A DNA stretch of 10,403 nt from an uncultured Gemmatimonadales bacterium (GTDB lineage Bacteria > Gemmatimonadota > Gemmatimonadetes > Longimicrobiales > Gaopeijiaceae): assembly GCA_937983085.1 (NCBI GenBank), contig CALJKZ010000546.1:1-10403 (forward strand). The letters run 5' to 3'. Below are positions 1-8,442 of this stretch, one piece after another. Every line of letters starts with the position of its first letter. Position 1 is the stretch's first letter. The position numbers and the translations under genes were made by a program. The notes beneath the pieces are model-generated. The model was not told the origin of the DNA, did no database searches, and worked only from the letters and a program-made list of their open reading frames with translations.

Positions 1-1286
<1,286 letters not shown>

Positions 1287-1292
1287 GGCACC

Positions 1293-2825
1293 ATGGAACT
1301 AGACTTCAGCCGCCAGCTCCACTTCTTCTGGGCGCTTCTGCCCGAAATCATCCTGTGTGCGTGGGCCATGGTCGTCCTGGTGACGGGCGTGTCCGGTCGC
1401 TACAAGGACAGTGAAGACGACGGAGGCGATCCGAGCTTCAACAAGGCGGCGAGCCTGGGTTGGCTGGCCCTGGTCGGAGTCCTTCTCGCTGCGCTGGCCA
1501 ACGGCTGGCTGTACGGCATCACCGAGGTGGGACGGGACTCCATGGTGGCGGTGGACGGCTTCCGCCTGTTCGCCAATTGGGTCTTCCTCCTGGCGGCCGG
1601 GCTTTCGATCCTCATCTCCTTCTCGTACGTGTACCGCCAGCGGCTCCAGGCAGGTGAGTTCTACGGCCTGATTCTCCTGGCGACGGCGGGGATGATGTTC
1701 ATGGCCGGCGCACGGGACCTCATCGTCATCTTCCTGGGGCTCGAGGTCATGTCCATCGCGGTCTACGCACTGACCGCGTTCAACCGACGCGACCGAAAGT
1801 CCGCCGAGGCCGGCCTCAAGTATTTCCTGCTGGGCGCCTTCGCCACGGGCTTCTTCCTGTACGGGATCGCCCTGGTCTACGGCGCCACCGGCAGCACCAA
1901 CGTGGCGGCCATCAGCCTGAGCGTGGCGTCGGGAGCGGCAACGCCGGTCTTCCTCCTCCTCGGCATCACCTTCCTCATCATCGGCTTCGGGTTCAAGGTG
2001 TCGGCGGTGCCGTTCCACATGTGGACGCCCGACGTCTACGAGGGGGCTCCCGCTCCGGTGACGGCGTTCATGTCCGCCGCCGTGAAGGCAGCCGCCTTCG
2101 TAGCGTTCCTGCGGGTCTTCATGGTGGGCTTCGACGGAGCGTACGACTCCTGGTACCCCATACTCTGGTGGCTGGCTGCCATCACCATGGTGGCGGCGAA
2201 CCTCATCGCCTTGGTCCAATCCAACGTGAAGCGCATGCTGGCCTATTCCAGCATCGCCCACGCGGGCTACCTCCTGGTTGCCATCACGGCGTCCAACGAG
2301 ACCGCCGCGGCCGGCCTACTGTTCTACCTGCTGGTGTACACCGTGATGAACATCGGCGCATTCGCCATCGTCATCGGCGTGGCCCATCAGGCGGAGGAGC
2401 GCCTGCAGGTGGAGGACTACTCGGGCTTCGGATGGTCCCAACCCCTGCTGGGCGTCCTCCTGACGATCTTCCTTCTCTCCCTCGCCGGCTTCCCGGGGAC
2501 CGGCGGGTTCATGGGCAAGATCTACCTGCTCCAGGGAGCGGCCGACGCGCAGCTGTGGTACCTCTCGGTCATCCTCGTCCTCACGACCATCGCTTCCTAC
2601 TGGTATTACCTCCGGGTGGCGTGGTTCATGTGGATGAAGAACGAGCTCACCGAGGGGCAGCACTCCCTCGTGCAGGTGCCGCTGCCCATGCGGGTGGCCC
2701 TCATCGCCTCGGTCTTCGTCGTGGTGTACCTGGGCTTCTTCCCCGGCAGCGCCCTGGACATCGCCCGCGCCAGCGTGGAGGGACTCGGCGCCATGGGCGC
2801 AGGCATGCCGGGGCTGGGACAGTAG
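1293..2825 (+). CDS. nuoN: NADH-quinone oxidoreductase subunit N (complex I)
   Basis: NuoN is the antiporter-like subunit next to NuoM in the complex I membrane arm and takes part in proton translocation coupled to NADH oxidation. The 510-residue product is full length for the family. The key buried charges line up with E. coli NuoN: E151 (GLEVMSIAVY; E133), K235 (GFKVSAVPFHMWTPDVYEG; K217), K265 (SAAVKAAAF; K247) and K409 (GTGGFMGKIYLL; K395). About 14 hydrophobic segments are visible. A short charged loop (residues about 36-51, KDSEDDGGDPSFNK) follows the first helix. The ATG at 1293 has AAGG at 1285-1288, overlapping the nuoM stop, and lies 6 bp after nuoM, so the two are co-transcribed and probably translationally coupled. 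The C-terminus ends in a small Gly/Met-rich stretch. No further nuo gene follows, so this is the distal end of that operon. Confidence 0.98.
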   Translation: MELDFSRQLHFFWALLPEIILCAWAMVVLVTGVSGRYKDSEDDGGDPSFNKAASLGWLALVGVLLAALANGWLYGITEVGRDSMVAVDGFRLFANWVFLLAAGLSILISFSYVYRQRLQAGEFYGLILLATAGMMFMAGARDLIVIFLGLEVMSIAVYALTAFNRRDRKSAEAGLKYFLLGAFATGFFLYGIALVYGATGSTNVAAISLSVASGAATPVFLLLGITFLIIGFGFKVSAVPFHMWTPDVYEGAPAPVTAFMSAAVKAAAFVAFLRVFMVGFDGAYDSWYPILWWLAAITMVAANLIALVQSNVKRMLAYSSIAHAGYLLVAITASNETAAAGLLFYLLVYTVMNIGAFAIVIGVAHQAEERLQVEDYSGFGWSQPLLGVLLTIFLLSLAGFPGTGGFMGKIYLLQGAADAQLWYLSVILVLTTIASYWYYLRVAWFMWMKNELTEGQHSLVQVPLPMRVALIASVFVVVYLGFFPGSALDIARASVEGLGAMGAGMPGLGQ

Positions 2826-2905
2826 ATTCCCCGGGGCAACCCATGCCCTGACGCGGCACGCTTCGCTGCCGATCACCCCTTCTAGCACCCACCGCCGGAC
2901 TCGGA
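2826..2905 (+). other. nuoN to phosphohexomutase intergenic gap with small hairpins
   Basis: This 80-bp gap holds two short inverted repeats: GGGCA/TGCCC near 2834-2848, and CGGCA/TGCCG at 2854-2858 and 2867-2871 with a TTCG-containing loop. Neither is followed by a T-tract, so neither is a convincing intrinsic terminator. I see no good -35/-10 pair. The hairpins could partly attenuate read-through from the nuo operon. This is inferred and weak. Confidence 0.25.
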
Positions 2906-4279
2906 ATGACCATGAAGCCGCATATCTTCCGCCAGTACGACATCCGCGGCATCGTCGGCGAGGACCTCGACGCCGGCATCGCAGAAGCCGTCGGACGGGC
3001 CTTCGCATCGCAGGTGCGCGACCAGCGAGGTCTCGACCAGCCACGCATCGTGGTCGGCCATGACAACCGGGCGTCCTCCCCCGACCTGGCGCGAGGCCTC
3101 ATCGCCGGCCTCCGAGCGGCGGGAGCCGACGTACTCGACGTCGGTACCGTCCCGACGCCGGTCCTGTACTGGTCCGAGGTCACTTTCGACGCACACGCCG
3201 GGGTCCAGATCACCGGATCCCACAATCCGCCGGAATGGAACGGCATCAAGATGACGGCCGGCAGGGCCGCCCTGTACGGAGACGCCATCCAGGACCTCTA
3301 CCGTCGCATCTCGGAGGGCGATCTACGAGAGGGCGCCGGGGGCTTCGACAGCGTCGAGGTCCTCGACCGGTACGTGGAGGACGTCGCCGGGCGATTCGAG
3401 CTGGGTCGTCCCATGAAGGTGGCCGTCGACTGTGGCAACGGCAGCGGAGCGTTGGTGGCCGTGCAGCTTCTCGAGGCCATGGGCGTCGAAGTGACGCCCC
3501 TCTTCTGTGAGTCCGACGGTACGTTCCCCAACCACCATCCGGACCCGACGGTGGACGCGAACCTCGAGGATCTCATCCGGACGGTCCGGGAGACTCCCCA
3601 CGATCTGGGAGTGGCCTTCGACGGGGACGCGGACCGCATCGGTGCGGTGGACGAGAACGGCGCCATCGTGCGCGGCGACATGTTGCTCCTGCTCTTCGGC
3701 CTGGACCTCCTGGAGAAGCACGGGCCGGGACAGAAGCTGGTGTTCGACGTGAAGTGCAGCCAGGCGCTCCCGGAGGTCTTCGAGGCCGCTGGCGGCGAGC
3801 CCATCATGTGGAAGACCGGCCACTCGCTCCAGAAGGTGAAGATGAAGGAGACGGGCGCCCTCCTGGCCGGGGAGCTGTCGGGCCACATCATGGTCGCCGA
3901 CGACTACTTCGGCTTCGACGACGCCCTCTACGACGCCTGTCGCCTCATCGCCATCCTCAGCCACGGGGAACGATCCTTCTCGGAACGGGTTGGCGACTTC
4001 CCGGTGTATGTCTCGACACCCGAGATTCGCATCGAGGTGACCGAGGAGCAGAAGTGGGAGATCGTGGAGCGAGCCGTCGAGCATTTCCGTGCCAGCCACG
4101 ACGTGATCGACGTCGACGGCGTGCGGGTGCTGTTCGGCGACGGCTGGGCCCTTTTGCGAACGTCCAACACGCAGCCGGTGATCGTCGCGCGGTTGGAGGC
4201 TCGGACCCAGGAGAGGCTGGACGAGATCCGGTCGGTGGTCTCGGACTGGTTGGCGGGGCAGGGCGTCACGTTCCCCTGA
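2906..4279 (+). CDS. manB: Phosphomannomutase/phosphoglucomutase (alpha-D-phosphohexomutase)
   Basis: This cytoplasmic enzyme interconverts mannose-6-P/mannose-1-P and glucose-6-P/glucose-1-P, feeding GDP-mannose and UDP-glucose synthesis for surface polysaccharides. The 457 residues show all four phosphohexomutase domains. YDIRG (Y11, R14) is at the N-terminus. The phosphoserine loop is TGSHNP with S105. The Mg-binding loop is DGDADR (D239, D241, D243, R244). KTGHS has H306. The sugar-binding loop is GELSGH (E323, S325, H327). The C-terminal phosphate clamp is RTSNTQP (R418, S420, N421, T422). This set matches the dual-specificity Pseudomonas AlgC type better than phosphoglucosamine mutase (GlmM) or PGM-only types, though substrate preference cannot be read from sequence alone. 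The start is ambiguous: the ATG at 2912 has GGA at 2903-2905 at a better distance (6 nt) than the ATG at 2906, and would give 455 residues. The UPF0182 gene follows 7 bp downstream. Confidence 0.95.
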   Translation: MTMKPHIFRQYDIRGIVGEDLDAGIAEAVGRAFASQVRDQRGLDQPRIVVGHDNRASSPDLARGLIAGLRAAGADVLDVGTVPTPVLYWSEVTFDAHAGVQITGSHNPPEWNGIKMTAGRAALYGDAIQDLYRRISEGDLREGAGGFDSVEVLDRYVEDVAGRFELGRPMKVAVDCGNGSGALVAVQLLEAMGVEVTPLFCESDGTFPNHHPDPTVDANLEDLIRTVRETPHDLGVAFDGDADRIGAVDENGAIVRGDMLLLLFGLDLLEKHGPGQKLVFDVKCSQALPEVFEAAGGEPIMWKTGHSLQKVKMKETGALLAGELSGHIMVADDYFGFDDALYDACRLIAILSHGERSFSERVGDFPVYVSTPEIRIEVTEEQKWEIVERAVEHFRASHDVIDVDGVRVLFGDGWALLRTSNTQPVIVARLEARTQERLDEIRSVVSDWLAGQGVTFP

Positions 4280-4281
4280 GG
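4278..4281 (+). promoter_or_regulatory. Shine-Dalgarno GAGG for the UPF0182 gene
   Basis: GAGG overlaps the TGA stop of the phosphohexomutase gene (4277-4279) and lies 5 nt before the ATG at 4287. It fixes the start of the UPF0182 gene and indicates that the two genes are translated from one message. Confidence 0.6.
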
Positions 4282-4286
4282 CGCGC

Positions 4287-7130
4287 ATGAGCCGCGACCC
4301 GTCGGATCTCTTCGCCGCCATACGTGGCGGTCGCATCGCCATTGCGGCACTGGCCGCCGTACTCTTCGTCCTGCTGCTGGGTGAGGCCATCACGGCGGCG
4401 TACGTGGAGATCCTCTGGCAGGCGCAGACGGGCTACGTCGACGCCTTCTGGACCCGCATGGCGTGGGAATGGGGCGTACGCATCGGGGCGGGGCTCTTCG
4501 TTGCGGTGGTGGTCTACTTCAACCTCAAGATCGCCGCCACGACCCTCGGCGGCATCCAGATCCGGCGGCGCTTCGGCAACCTCGAGATTTCCGAGCAGCT
4601 TCCCAAGAGGTACGTGACCTGGGCCTTGTTGGCGGCCTCGACCGTACTCGGTCTGTGGTTCGGCGCGGCGGTGACACCGGCGACGGGGCGGGCGGTCCTC
4701 CTGGCGGTGTCCAGCGGGCCATGGGGCGACGTCGATCCCATCCTTCAGCGGGATCTGGGGTTCTACGCGTTCTGGTACCCCGTGCTCATCCGGCTGGTCA
4801 CCTACGCCCTCATCGTGGCATTCCTGGCCTTCACGCTGGCCACCGGCGGCTATTCTGCCACCGGGGCCATCTCCTGGGTCCGGGGACGCTTTCAGGCCCA
4901 GGACGTCCCACGGGCCCATCTGGGCGCGCTCTTGTCGGTCTTCCTCCTCCTTCTGGCCGCCCGACTCTGGCTGGGCCGCTACGAGCTCCTCATGTCGGGG
5001 AATTCGGAAGTGCAGGGGATCTTCGGTTATGCCGACGCCCAGGCCCGCCTGCCGGCTCTTCAGACGCTCACGGTGATCTGTGTGGGGGCGGCGGCGGGCA
5101 CCATGTGGGGGGCGTTACGCAATCGCCCCTGGCCACTCATCGGCTCCTTCGCCGCCGTGGTGATCGGAACGGTGGTCATCGGAAACCTCTACCCGTCCCT
5201 GTATCAGCGCTTCCGGGTGAGCCCCAACGAGCTGGAGACCGAGACGCCGTACATCGAGCACAATCTCGAGTTCACCCGCTACGGCTTCGGACTACACGAC
5301 GCGGCGTGCGCCGGCGACGGGGAGGGTGCGCCCTGTCTGGAGCGCAGGAGCTTCGCCTTCGACAACGATGCCCCCATCGACTGGGAATCGGCCGCGGAGC
5401 AGATGGCGGGCCTGCCGGTCTGGGGATCGCGGCCCCTCCTCACAGCCTACCGGGAGCTGGAAGCCCTCTTCCCCTATTACGGCTTCTCCCGCGTCGCCAT
5501 CGACCGGTACCGTGCGGCCGATGGAACGTTGACCCCCGTTGCGGTTTCGGCCCGTGAAGTGGAGTTCTCGGGCATCCAGGACCAGAACTGGCAGAACACC
5601 CACCTGCGGGAGCGATACGTGGCGGGCGTGGGTGCCGTGGCCAGTCTGGCCGCCACCCGGTCCGAGGATTTCCGGCCGGAACTCCTGCTGCGCAACATCC
5701 CGCCCGAGGTGGTCTCGGAGGCCGTCGAGGGAGACCGCCTGGAGCTCGAGCGCCCCGAGATCTTTTTCGGTACCCGTAGCCAGTCGGAGACCCGCTATGC
5801 GGTAGCCACCGGCGGGGTGGAGCAGTTCGCCGCGCCGGACGGGACTCCGGGCGTCGCAGGGATCGACTTCCCCGAAGGCATCCCCCTCCAGTCAACCTTC
5901 CGCAAGCTGCTCCTGGCATGGCACTTCGGTCATGCCAACCTCCTCTTCTCCACGGAGTTGTCCGACGACAGCCGTCTCATCCACCGCCGGCAGGTAACCA
6001 GCCGCGCGCGGGCCGTGGCACCCTTCCTCGATTTTCCCGAGGATCCGTATCCGGTCATCTCCGGCGGACGGGTCGTCTGGATCCTGGAGGGCTTCACCTC
6101 CACGGCGGCCTTCCCCCTGTCGTCGCTGTACGAGTTCGGTCCTCGACGCCGGCGGTACGTCCGAAACAGCTTCAAGGTCACCGTCGATGCCGTGACGGGC
6201 GACCTCGCCTTCTACCGCGTCCCGGTCCACGACCCGCTGGCCGACGCGATTCAGGCGGCGTACGGAGATCTGGTCCGCCCGCTGAGCCAGATGCCGGGGC
6301 AACTGCGTGATCACGTCCGGTACCCCCGGGACCTCCTGGCCCTTCAGACCGACGTCCTTCGGCTCTATCACCAGGAGACCGCCCGCGCCTTCCACGGCGG
6401 TCAGGACGTCTGGACCATCCCGCAGGAACTCGCGGTCAACGAGAGCGAAGTGCCGTACGAGCCCGAGTACGGGGTGTATCGGCTTCCGTGGGAGGACGAA
6501 GCGCGATTCCAGCTCACCACCGTCTTCGTGCCCCAGGGCCGGGAGAACCTCACCGCCATGATCGTCGCCCGCACCGACGACCGGGGCGTACCCGAGCTCA
6601 CCCTCCTCGACATCCCCGTAGGCGACCAGGTCGCCGGCCCGAGGCAGGTCGAGAGTTTCGTGGAGCAGGATCCGGACATCTCGGAGCAGTTCTCCCTTTG
6701 GCGCACCAGCGGGTCCCAGGTGTGGACAGGCCACCTGCACCTGGTCCCCGTGGGCAATCGCATCGTCTACATGGAGCCCGTGTACCTGGCTGCGGAGGCC
6801 GACGCCATCCCGGAACTCCGCCGCTTCGTGGTGAGCGACGGGCGGCGCGTGGTCATGACCCAGTCCCTGGACGAGTCGGTGGCGGCGCTGGCGGGCGGGC
6901 CACGTTCGGGCAGAGGAGGGGTCGTGTCCGGTCAGCCCCCGGAGTCCACCGCGGGGGATCCGGGAGCCGCACCCAGCCCACCGGAGGGGTCCGCGCCGTG
7001 GTCGGCGGAAGCGCTGCGACTCCTGGAGCAGGCTGAGGAACGGGCGCGCCAGGGCGATTGGCAGGGGTACGGGGAAGCGTTGGACGAGCTGCGAGCCCTC
7101 CTACGAAGACTCGGCGCAGGCGGAGGCTGA
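4287..7130 (+). CDS. UPF0182 family large membrane protein, function unknown
   Basis: The 947-residue product matches the UPF0182 family (seven N-terminal transmembrane helices, a large extracytoplasmic region, about 900-1000 residues). The family has no established function that I can state. Helices are visible at about 16-38, 62-82, 108-130, 165-187, 212-230, 258-276 and 283-301. The positively charged N-terminus (RGGR) suggests N-in topology, putting the ~560-residue rest outside the membrane. Family-like blocks include YVEILWQAQTGYVDAFW (39-55) and SPNELETETPYIEHN (312-326) followed by FTRYGFGL (329-336). C341 and C350 could form an external disulfide. Residues about 870-905 are a Gly/Pro/Ser linker. 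The last ~39 residues (ALRLLEQAEERARQGDWQGY onward) form a helical hairpin typical of this family's C-terminus. It follows the phosphohexomutase by 7 bp, so a role in envelope or polysaccharide biology is a reasonable guess but unproven. Confidence 0.92.
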   Translation: MSRDPSDLFAAIRGGRIAIAALAAVLFVLLLGEAITAAYVEILWQAQTGYVDAFWTRMAWEWGVRIGAGLFVAVVVYFNLKIAATTLGGIQIRRRFGNLEISEQLPKRYVTWALLAASTVLGLWFGAAVTPATGRAVLLAVSSGPWGDVDPILQRDLGFYAFWYPVLIRLVTYALIVAFLAFTLATGGYSATGAISWVRGRFQAQDVPRAHLGALLSVFLLLLAARLWLGRYELLMSGNSEVQGIFGYADAQARLPALQTLTVICVGAAAGTMWGALRNRPWPLIGSFAAVVIGTVVIGNLYPSLYQRFRVSPNELETETPYIEHNLEFTRYGFGLHDAACAGDGEGAPCLERRSFAFDNDAPIDWESAAEQMAGLPVWGSRPLLTAYRELEALFPYYGFSRVAIDRYRAADGTLTPVAVSAREVEFSGIQDQNWQNTHLRERYVAGVGAVASLAATRSEDFRPELLLRNIPPEVVSEAVEGDRLELERPEIFFGTRSQSETRYAVATGGVEQFAAPDGTPGVAGIDFPEGIPLQSTFRKLLLAWHFGHANLLFSTELSDDSRLIHRRQVTSRARAVAPFLDFPEDPYPVISGGRVVWILEGFTSTAAFPLSSLYEFGPRRRRYVRNSFKVTVDAVTGDLAFYRVPVHDPLADAIQAAYGDLVRPLSQMPGQLRDHVRYPRDLLALQTDVLRLYHQETARAFHGGQDVWTIPQELAVNESEVPYEPEYGVYRLPWEDEARFQLTTVFVPQGRENLTAMIVARTDDRGVPELTLLDIPVGDQVAGPRQVESFVEQDPDISEQFSLWRTSGSQVWTGHLHLVPVGNRIVYMEPVYLAAEADAIPELRRFVVSDGRRVVMTQSLDESVAALAGGPRSGRGGVVSGQPPESTAGDPGAAPSPPEGSAPWSAEALRLLEQAEERARQGDWQGYGEALDELRALLRRLGAGGG

Positions 7131-7144
7131 TCGGCGGCTTCTCG

Positions 7145-7163
7145 CCCCGGTGGACGGCCGGGG
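7145..7163 (+). terminator. Possible weak hairpin after the UPF0182 gene
   Basis: CCCCGG (7145-7150) and CCGGGG (7158-7163) can pair as a 6-bp GC stem with a 7-nt loop, 14 nt after the UPF0182 stop. No T-tract follows, so it is at best a pause or Rho-assisted end of the manB-UPF0182 transcript. Its position just upstream of a plausible promoter is the main support. Confidence 0.25.
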
Positions 7164-7194
7164 GTCGGCACCCTCCGTCAGGGGGGCTTCGCCG

Positions 7195-7223
7195 TTGATC
7201 CGCTCGGAGGCCTCTGGTAGGTT
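7195..7223 (+). promoter_or_regulatory. Putative sigma70-type promoter for sucC-sucD-CBS-ndk
   Basis: A -35-like TTGATC (7195-7200) is followed by exactly 17 bp and then a -10-like TAGGTT (7218-7223). These keep the most conserved consensus positions (TTGA; TA...T). The AT-richer patch TAGGTTTTCATG stands out in very GC-rich sequence. Transcription would begin near 7230, giving a leader of about 68 nt before the sucC ATG. The leader contains GGCCG and CGGCC arms that could pair. No other candidate in the 167-bp gap looks as good. Confidence 0.5.
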
Positions 7224-7297
7224 TTCATGCTCTCCGGCCGCCGCCCTCGTACGGGGCCCGGACACGGCCGCCTCCCTCGCACATCCACCACAAGCGC

Positions 7298-8431
7298 ATG
7301 GACATCCACGAATACCAGGCGAAAGAGCGCTTCATCGCGGCAGGGATCCCCGTTCCGCCCGGTGAAGTCGCTACCACGGCCGCCCAAGCCGAGGCCATCG
7401 CGTCGAAGTACGGCGGTGCAGTCATGGTGAAGGCGCAGGTGCACGCAGGCGGCCGGGGCAAAGCCGGTGGCGTCAAGTTCTGCAACGACGCCTCCGAAGC
7501 CCGCGAGCACGCCTCGAAGATCCTCGGGATGGACATCAAGGGCCTCACCGTCGAGAAGGTTCTGGTGACTCCCGCGGAAGACATCGAGTCCGAGGCGTAC
7601 GTGGGGGTCCTCGTGGATCGGAGCACCCAGTCGGCGACCTTCATGGTCTCTCCCGAGGGAGGTATGGACATCGAGGAGGTGGCCGAGAAGCAGCCCGAAG
7701 CCATCCGGCGCCTGGCGGTGGACCCGCGCTACGGGCTTCTCCCGCATCAAGCCTACTGGCTGGCCAACTTCCTGTACGAGGACAAGGGACACGTAAAGCA
7801 GGCCACCAAGGTCGTGAGCCAGCTGTACGACGCCTTCGTGAACTCGGGGGCCTCGATGACCGAGATCAACCCCCTCATCACGACGCCGGAAGGCGACATC
7901 AAGGCCATCGACGCCAAGATGTCCATCGACGACAACGAGCTGTTCCGGCGCCCCGACGTGGCCGCCATGCGGGACACCTCGTCGGAACCCACGTCGGAGA
8001 CGAAGGCGCGGGAGGCCGGCCTTTCCTACGTGAAGCTCGACGGCAACGTGGGGTGCTGCGTCAACGGGGCCGGACTGGCCATGGCAACCATGGACCTGGT
8101 CAAGTACTACGGTGGCGAGCCGGCCAACTTCCTCGACATCGGCGGCTCGTCGAACCCCGACAAGGTGGTGGCGGCGCTGGAGATCATCACGTCGGACCCC
8201 ACCGTGAAGGCCATCCTCTTCAACATCTTCGGAGGCATCACGCGGTGCGACGACGTGGCCAATGGCATCGTGGAAGCCACACAGCGCATCGACATCCAGG
8301 TGCCCATCGTCATCCGGCTCACCGGCACGAACGAAGAGAAGGCACTCGAAATCCTTGAAGAGGCCGGGTTCTCCGCCTACACGTCGATGGACGACGTGGT
8401 GGAGAAAGCCGTCCAGCTCGCACAAGACTGA
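7298..8431 (+). CDS. sucC: Succinyl-CoA ligase (ADP/GDP-forming) subunit beta
   Basis: SucC is the nucleotide-binding beta subunit of succinyl-CoA synthetase. With SucD it converts succinyl-CoA, phosphate and ADP or GDP to succinate, CoA and ATP or GTP in the TCA cycle. The 377-residue protein is of normal length (E. coli 388). It starts with the typical MDIHEYQAKE. The ATP-grasp domain shows VKAQVHAGGRGKAGGVK (K45, GRGK 52-55) and the metal-binding pair N191 in EINPL and D205 in AIDAK. The C-terminal ligase domain has LDGNVGCCVNGAGLAMATMD (247-266), the GEPANFLDIGGSSNP loop (273-287) and FNIFGGITRCDDVA (308-321). The loop reads GGSSNP rather than the GGGA of many proteobacterial proteins. 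Nucleotide preference (ATP or GTP) cannot be decided here. The ATG at 7298 has no clear Shine-Dalgarno (CCACAAGCGC precedes it), but the N-terminus matches the family. sucD follows 11 bp later. Confidence 0.98.
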   Translation: MDIHEYQAKERFIAAGIPVPPGEVATTAAQAEAIASKYGGAVMVKAQVHAGGRGKAGGVKFCNDASEAREHASKILGMDIKGLTVEKVLVTPAEDIESEAYVGVLVDRSTQSATFMVSPEGGMDIEEVAEKQPEAIRRLAVDPRYGLLPHQAYWLANFLYEDKGHVKQATKVVSQLYDAFVNSGASMTEINPLITTPEGDIKAIDAKMSIDDNELFRRPDVAAMRDTSSEPTSETKAREAGLSYVKLDGNVGCCVNGAGLAMATMDLVKYYGGEPANFLDIGGSSNPDKVVAALEIITSDPTVKAILFNIFGGITRCDDVANGIVEATQRIDIQVPIVIRLTGTNEEKALEILEEAGFSAYTSMDDVVEKAVQLAQD

Positions 8432-8442
8432 GGCGAACCACC

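Noticed and set aside
1299..2261. 320-codon minus-strand open frame opposite nuoN
   Set aside because: It is antisense to nuoN and extremely rich in His, Glu, Asp, Gly and Arg, the mirror image of hydrophobic membrane-helix codons. No family resemblance is visible.
2854..2888. Terminator plus promoter between nuoN and the phosphohexomutase gene
   Set aside because: The 5-bp stem has no T-tract, and the best hexamers (TTCGCT and TAGCAC, 15 bp apart) match consensus poorly. I kept only a low-confidence note on the gap.
3323..4393. Long minus-strand open frame opposite the phosphohexomutase
   Set aside because: It is antisense to a gene with all its catalytic motifs intact. The composition is low-complexity and it crosses a real gene boundary, as expected of a GC-rich shadow frame.
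5115..5117. A TTA leucine codon in the UPF0182 gene
   Set aside because: It is rare in such GC-rich sequence, but a single occurrence with no sign of tRNA-based regulation in this lineage is not evidence of anything.
7178..8425. A 415-codon open frame on the minus strand opposite sucC
   Set aside because: It lies wholly antisense to a certain sucC gene, has a His/Gly/Arg/Val-rich composition typical of reverse readings of GC-rich genes, and shows no recognisable domain.
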